From Oscillospiraceae bacterium (GTDB lineage: Bacteria; Bacillota; Clostridia; Oscillospirales; Oscillospiraceae), in assembly GCA_021201735.1 (NCBI GenBank), contig JAJQEJ010000015.1, forward strand, positions 1 through 46,230: a stretch of DNA of 46,230 bases. Reading direction: 5' to 3'. Made by a program: the position numbers and the translations under genes. Under the pieces are notes generated by a model. That model worked only from the letters and a program-made list of their open reading frames with translations, had not been told where the DNA came from and searched no databases. Positions 43,027-46,230 of this stretch are shown in pieces. Numbering within the stretch: the stretch's first letter is position 1; each line of letters opens with the position of its first letter.

Positions 43027-43723
43027 GCCACACATGCCGGGTTACCACCTTTACATGCTCGCGGTTATGGGTGCATTGCTCTAAATAGGGATATTGCGCA
43101 CAATGGTAAGCCTTGCTTTTATACTCCGGTAGCCCTCCCTGTTGGTCGTGCTGTATCGCAGCGTCTTGTTATTGGGGCAGATATAGCAATCGTACTTTTC
43201 ATCGTACACATCGTCGTCATCAAACGGTTTTTTGCCGTGCGCGTCACGGTCACGGTTCATCTCCTCAACCAGCTCTTTTTCGTACACCCGGCTCTCCCGT
43301 ACAACTTCAGCCTTTTGTCTGCAAAGCGTCGGTGATCATTCTTCCCAAAGGTCGTGAAATGCGGCACCGAATCCGCAGATCCAGTCCCAGAAACCAGCAG
43401 TAGGCATTGTTGACCTCGATTTCCTTTGCCGTCTGCCGCATGCTTCGGATCCCGAACAGGTACTGGATGACCGCCATTTTGACCAATACAACAGGGTCAA
43501 GGCTTGGGCAGCCTGTGTCAGCACTATAGTTCTCCTCCACCAGAGGATAGATGAAGCTCCAGTCCATGACGGCCTCCACCTTGCGCAGCAGGTGATCATC
43601 AGGTACCAACTCGTCAACGCTCACTATTTGCATTTGTCCGCGATTTTCCCCAATGGATTTTTGTAGTATTTCCCACACCTGCTTTTTTTCTTCTATTATA
43701 CCATGAATTTGTTCATTTCTCAA
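43027..43723 (-). pseudogene. Decayed IS1182-family transposase
   Basis: Pieces of one transposase lie in order on the minus strand but in different frames. 43723-43375: N-terminal part with VDELVPDDHLLRKVE and EIEVNNAYCWFLGLDLR. A frameshift then leads to DSVPHFTTFGKN. After a deletion come ELVEEMNRDRDAHGKKPF and, after another deletion, VYDEKYDCYICPNNKTLRYS with STTNREGYR (43287-43200). A last frameshift leads to EYKSKAYHCAQYPYLEQC and VVTRHVWQ, ending near 43027. The DDE core is gone, so it is inactive. Terminal inverted repeats were not identified. It separates the core chromosome from the prophage. Confidence 0.85.
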
Positions 43724-43827
43724 ACGCTGTCAACCCGCATGTTCACAGGGCTTATTGAACTTTAATGAACCCACGAAAAGGCACAATTTGGCATACGTTA
43801 GTAACAATATAGTATCAAGCTATTATG
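43724..43827. other. Junction between IS remnant and prophage
   Basis: About 100 AT-rich bases with no gene. A weak ATAG/CTAT stem near 43810-43826 follows the endolysin gene but lacks a T-run. A prophage attachment site could lie here but cannot be shown without the other end. Confidence 0.35.
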
Positions 43828-44802
43828 TCATATTTTTGTCGTGTAATCAAGGGAAATCCAACCTGCCCCACTTTTCAGTTTGCCCCACTTAGTAGCACCT
43901 GCGCCAGTAGATTCATCAACGATGGTGTAAATACCTTTGTCTGTGATTGCTCCATTGGTGCCGTAGTTGGTGCCAGCCCCCTTGCGGATATTCAGTGTTG
44001 ATGCAGTGACCCGCACAAGATAAGGAACATTTGAACCGTTGTCCACAGTCCCTTCAATGTTGGCAGCGTCAACCCACCCATACACGGTTGAATTGCTATC
44101 AGCATGAATAAGGTGATAAGGGTGGGAAGCACCAGCACTTTTTGCGGTCACTTCTGCTGCACCAGCAACGGGTGTTCCAGATGCAGTTGTTGCGTTGGCA
44201 CTTTTATAATGCGCCCCGCCTTTAAAGGTGACAATATCTCCAACGCTGTATTCCCCGCTTGTTTCGTTCTGCGTGTCGTTATCTGTTGTGGTAGTATTCC
44301 CAAGCCTTTTGTTGACTTCTGAAGCAATATATGAAAATCTGCTTTCAAGATAGGGACCAGGGCAAGCAGTGGCGGCAAACCATTTGTGCATTGTCAGGTT
44401 TCCCGAAGCGTCACCTGTATAATTCAGCTTTTCAATGCTGTTGCGCTGACAAACATCAACGCACAGATCAATCAGCTTGGCAAGGGCTGCATCACTCACA
44501 GGCCAATCACTTGTGGTTGCACTGTTGGCAACTTCAATGGTTACGGCCTGATGATCATTGGTTGCGTTGGAACTGCACCACGAACGGTTCTTTTCTTCAA
44601 CATACATTCCAACTCGTCCATCTGTACCAACACCATAGTTGGAACTTGCCTGACGGGAAGAAGGGGCAAAAACGGCACCGCAGCTTTCAACAGACAGATT
44701 CCCCGCCATATGGTGAATCGTGATCTTGGTGATTGTTTTGTTCCTGGGATTGGTGCTGTTTGGTGAAATACAGGTATAATTCACAAGGTTGCTGTTACTC
44801 AT
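43828..44802 (-). CDS. Prophage endolysin, N-acetylmuramoyl-L-alanine amidase
   Basis: This 324-residue lysis enzyme has an Amidase_2 domain (about 1-165) with zinc ligands His30 (in ITIHHMAG), His139 and Cys147 (in HKWFAATACPGP), which cuts the bond between MurNAc and L-Ala. A Thr/Asp/Asn-rich linker follows, then two SH3-like wall-binding modules (about 183-250 and 258-324; LNIRKGAGTNYG is typical). The ATG overlaps the stop of the preceding 34-codon gene by four bases. Lower GC than the chromosome fits phage origin. Confidence 0.93.
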   Translation of the reverse strand: MSNSNLVNYTCISPNSTNPRNKTITKITIHHMAGNLSVESCGAVFAPSSRQASSNYGVGTDGRVGMYVEEKNRSWCSSNATNDHQAVTIEVANSATTSDWPVSDAALAKLIDLCVDVCQRNSIEKLNYTGDASGNLTMHKWFAATACPGPYLESRFSYIASEVNKRLGNTTTTDNDTQNETSGEYSVGDIVTFKGGAHYKSANATTASGTPVAGAAEVTAKSAGASHPYHLIHADSNSTVYGWVDAANIEGTVDNGSNVPYLVRVTASTLNIRKGAGTNYGTNGAITDKGIYTIVDESTGAGATKWGKLKSGAGWISLDYTTKI

Positions 44803-44903
44803 TCGTCATCACCCTTCCCATTGCTTAATTCTTCAAGTGTTTCAGCGCAAATTTCATCCGTAGGTTCCAGGTCAATACCTAAAACATTATCCTTATCTTT
44901 CAT
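44799..44903 (-). CDS. 34-residue acidic phage peptide between holin and endolysin
   Basis: The sequence begins MKDKDNVLGIDLEPTDEI and ends ELSNGKGDDE. It is strongly acidic with no signal or membrane segment. Its ATG overlaps the holin stop codon by four bases (ATGA) and its TGA overlaps the endolysin ATG in the same way, so it looks like a real coupled gene in the lysis cassette. No family is recognised; it might tune lysis timing or only serve translational coupling. Confidence 0.6.
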   Translation of the reverse strand: MKDKDNVLGIDLEPTDEICAETLEELSNGKGDDE

Positions 44904-45118
44904 TCCGTGTCACTCCCTTCTGAATCGTTTCTGTGTGCATCCACAAAGCCTTCACCAAGGATGTACGCCACCAAAACGGCTGCGCCACTCACAACAGCAA
45001 CAACCTGTTCAATGGTCACATCAGCCACCCCAAAGGCAAGCAGGATGGGGGTGATGAATCCAATTACCGCCACCCAAAACTTTCTGCTGGTCAACTTTCT
45101 AACCCAATCAATTTTCAT
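44900..45118 (-). CDS. Prophage holin
   Basis: This 72-residue membrane protein has two hydrophobic helices (about 14-33 and 37-56) and a charged C-terminus, the layout of small class II phage holins (phi-LC3-like, KIDWVRKLTSRKFWVAVI). Holins make membrane lesions that let the endolysin reach the wall. ATG 45118 has AAAGGA eight bases upstream; ATG 45127 is an alternative that would overlap the upstream stop by ATGA, like the other junctions here. It is immediately followed by the 34-residue gene and the amidase. Confidence 0.85.
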   Translation of the reverse strand: MKIDWVRKLTSRKFWVAVIGFITPILLAFGVADVTIEQVVAVVSGAAVLVAYILGEGFVDAHRNDSEGSDTE

Positions 45119-45123
45119 GAAAA

Positions 45124-45447
45124 TCATCCTTTCTGTTCTTCAGCACTTTCAATGATAAGCAACCTTTTTTCAAAGCCGTCCAACCGTTTATGGGCTTGTT
45201 TTGAAGATTGTTCCGCAACTATCAAGCGTTCACTTATCCCCTTAATGTCATTTTTAGTGTTGGAAAAATCATTCTTGATTTCAGCTATATTACTGCTGAT
45301 GTTTTCCAGCTTCACAATTACAGTGGTCATTTCAGTTGCATCGTGTTTGGCATCGTGTTTGGAATTTCTTTTTAAATTCGTGATTCCTTGGTATACCGCA
45401 AACGCAAGGGATAAGCCTGAAATAACCAATGCCACTTCTATTGTCAT
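45124..45447 (-). CDS. XhlA-like phage membrane coiled-coil protein
   Basis: This 107-residue protein has one N-terminal hydrophobic helix (about 3-22) and a long heptad-rich region (about 40-105, with KLENISSNIAEIKNDF). This is the layout of XhlA/BhlA-type phage proteins, which cooperate with holins in lysis; the assignment is by layout, not by a clear signature. ATG 45447 has AAAGGGGG upstream and replaces a longer reading to 45480 that would run into the terminator hairpin. Its stop codon lies next to the holin start. Confidence 0.65.
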   Translation of the reverse strand: MTIEVALVISGLSLAFAVYQGITNLKRNSKHDAKHDATEMTTVIVKLENISSNIAEIKNDFSNTKNDIKGISERLIVAEQSSKQAHKRLDGFEKRLLIIESAEEQKG

Positions 45448-45467
45448 AAACAGCCCCCTTTCAGCAG

Positions 45468-45512
45468 AAAACCCCCACACAGGCGGTCAGAAATCGCCTG
45501 TGTGGGGGTTTT
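45468..45512 (-). terminator. 18-bp perfect hairpin before the lysis cassette
   Basis: AAAACCCCCACACAGGCG and its exact complement pair around a nine-base loop; the minus-strand arm ends in GGGGGTTTT. It lies 12 bases upstream of the AAAGGGGG ribosome binding site of the XhlA-like gene. The CCCCC in the arm could also pair with that site. Confidence 0.75.
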
Positions 45513-45547
45513 AGGTATTAAGCGGGGATTTTTACCCGCCGTTGCAT

Positions 45548-45682
45548 TTAGGCTTCAACAGAAGCCAATTCAGGGCAATCCAGGTCAATCAAAACCTGTT
45601 TCACCTGTGCCTGTATCGTGATCGGAACATCAGCAAGTGTCTTTGCGCCCTTTACAATCAAAGTTGCATAGATAACCGCCAT
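45548..45682 (-). CDS. CD1375-family small phage protein, copy 1
   Basis: This 44-residue protein begins MAVIYATLIVKGAKTLADVP, the hallmark of the CD1375 family of small phage proteins found between tail and lysis genes in Clostridia. Function is unknown. AAAGGA precedes ATG 45682. It is a divergent sister of the neighbouring gene at 45720-45836. A second stem (GCGGG/CCCGC, about 45523-45541) lies just after it. Confidence 0.75.
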   Translation of the reverse strand: MAVIYATLIVKGAKTLADVPITIQAQVKQVLIDLDCPELASVEA

Positions 45683-45719
45683 CAATTTCACATCCTTTCT
45701 AACCAAGAATAACGCCAGC

Positions 45720-45836
45720 CTAACCATCATCAGAATCACCTTGCAGCAATGCTTGAACGGCTTCCTTCAGTACGTCAGGAACATCATCAATGGTCTTCAT
45801 GCCCTTTTTGATCAGTTCTGCATATACCTTTGCCAT
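45720..45836 (-). CDS. CD1375-family small phage protein, copy 2
   Basis: This 38-residue protein begins MAKVYAELIKKGMKTIDDVP and ends QGDSDDG, an even closer match to the CD1375 pattern MAxxYAxLIxKGxKTxxxVP. The ATG directly follows the stop codon of the upstream gene. Function is unknown. The two copies probably arose by duplication or were kept for different partners. Confidence 0.72.
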   Translation of the reverse strand: MAKVYAELIKKGMKTIDDVPDVLKEAVQALLQGDSDDG

Positions 45837-46112
45837 CTACATCATCACCACCATTTCAAATACATCACACAACGCAAGCTGCGTTTCTGTCAGTTGACTT
45901 TCAAGTTCGCTGTTCTTTTCAGCCATCATTTGAATATATTCATCCTTGCCATACTGGACTTCGTGACACTGATATGCCACTTGATCAGTTCCAAGAAATT
46001 CATCATCAACAGTGATTTCTTGAATATCCGTATGAACATAAACGGTATCTTTACCAATGATCAATGGAACCGCTTGTTCCTTGCTGCACCCGATAATTCC
46101 CATGTCTTTCAC
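45837..46112 (-). CDS. Phage protein of unknown function, coiled-coil C-terminus
   Basis: This 91-residue protein begins at GTG 46112 (VKDMGIIGCSKEQAV) with GGCGGTGG upstream. The first half is beta-rich (VYVHTDIQEITVDDEF), and the second is helical with a short coiled coil (ELESQLTETQLALCDVFEMV), a pattern common in small phage proteins encoded before holins. Its start codon overlaps a TGA in another frame (GTGA), suggesting coupling to an upstream gene that continues outside the readable frame. I do not recognise a named family. Confidence 0.6.
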   Translation of the reverse strand: MKDMGIIGCSKEQAVPLIIGKDTVYVHTDIQEITVDDEFLGTDQVAYQCHEVQYGKDEYIQMMAEKNSELESQLTETQLALCDVFEMVVMM

Positions 46113-46230
46113 GCTGCCACCGCCTTTCTTTTGGTTTTCTTGTTCTTGATGTGCGTGATATAATATTCGTCCAAAATCTGTCAATGGCAATCTAAAAATG
46201 CACAAAAAGGGCGGGGAAAAAATGTACAAA
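46113..46230 (-). other. Prophage DNA at the window edge
   Basis: A frame ending DEYYITHIKNKKTKRKAVAA and TGA at 46111 overlaps the GTG of the next gene, so it may be the tail of an upstream phage gene, but TGA closes this frame near 46184. A perfect -35 TTGACA (minus, 46184-46179) with a weak -10 (TATATC) 16 bases on could be a promoter. Neither reading is secure. Confidence 0.25.

Overview
The window is a GC-rich chromosome segment from a spore-forming, fermentative Clostridia-type Firmicute, perhaps Oscillospirales-like. The evidence is the spore germination protease gpr, the glmU-prs-pth-mfd gene order, Noc plus ParAB with consensus parS sites, the yaaO-darA-holB-ricT order, thiolase with CoA-transferase, pta, and strong AGGAGG-type ribosome binding sites with frequent GTG and TTG starts. 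A small AT-richer prophage end lies at the right edge. No rRNA, tRNA or CRISPR array was seen.

Layout. 146-2725: P-type Ca2+ ATPase (minus) with a perfect palindrome over its promoter. 2879-10593: minus-strand housekeeping block glmU-prs-pth-mfd-prsA; the GlmU pyrophosphorylase half is degenerate. 10898-14098: GntR (YtrA-type) regulator, ABC ATPase and large permease. 14341-16954: acetyl-CoA acetyltransferase and a two-subunit CoA-transferase. 17053-18835 (minus): small lipoprotein, YqeC and MntP. 18935-19381: tadA. 19382-19872: a gene-poor stretch with a PhoP-box-like promoter and a free-standing terminator, suggesting an unannotated small RNA. 19873-26820: segregation and division region with noc, parS-hairpin-parS, parA, parB, a coiled-coil membrane protein, serS, a small membrane protein, rsmG, a MinD without a membrane anchor, and a methylglyoxal-synthase-like protein lacking catalytic residues. 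26922-31543: hisS-aspS converging on glyS. 31611-36556: gpr, rpsT, a YihY membrane protein, an M23/LysM/G5 endopeptidase and pta. 36721-42983: XRE regulator, lepA, an Orn/Lys/Arg decarboxylase-family protein, darA, holB and ricT. 43027-43723: a broken IS1182-family transposase. 43828-46230: prophage lysis module (minus) with several overlapping very small genes.

How the genes work together. Most of the window is core information processing, cell-wall supply and chromosome segregation, typical of the neighbourhood of the replication origin. The accessory parts are the YtrA-type ABC operon, the metal/selenium-linked mntP-yqeC pair, the IS remnant and the prophage end.

The best candidates for something new are the putative Pho-controlled small RNA between tadA and noc, and three proteins that keep their genomic position but have lost a key part: GlmU (N-terminal catalytic domain), the MgsA-like protein (active site) and MinD (C-terminal membrane helix). 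All calls rest on reading the sequence and on knowledge of the families; no database search was possible.
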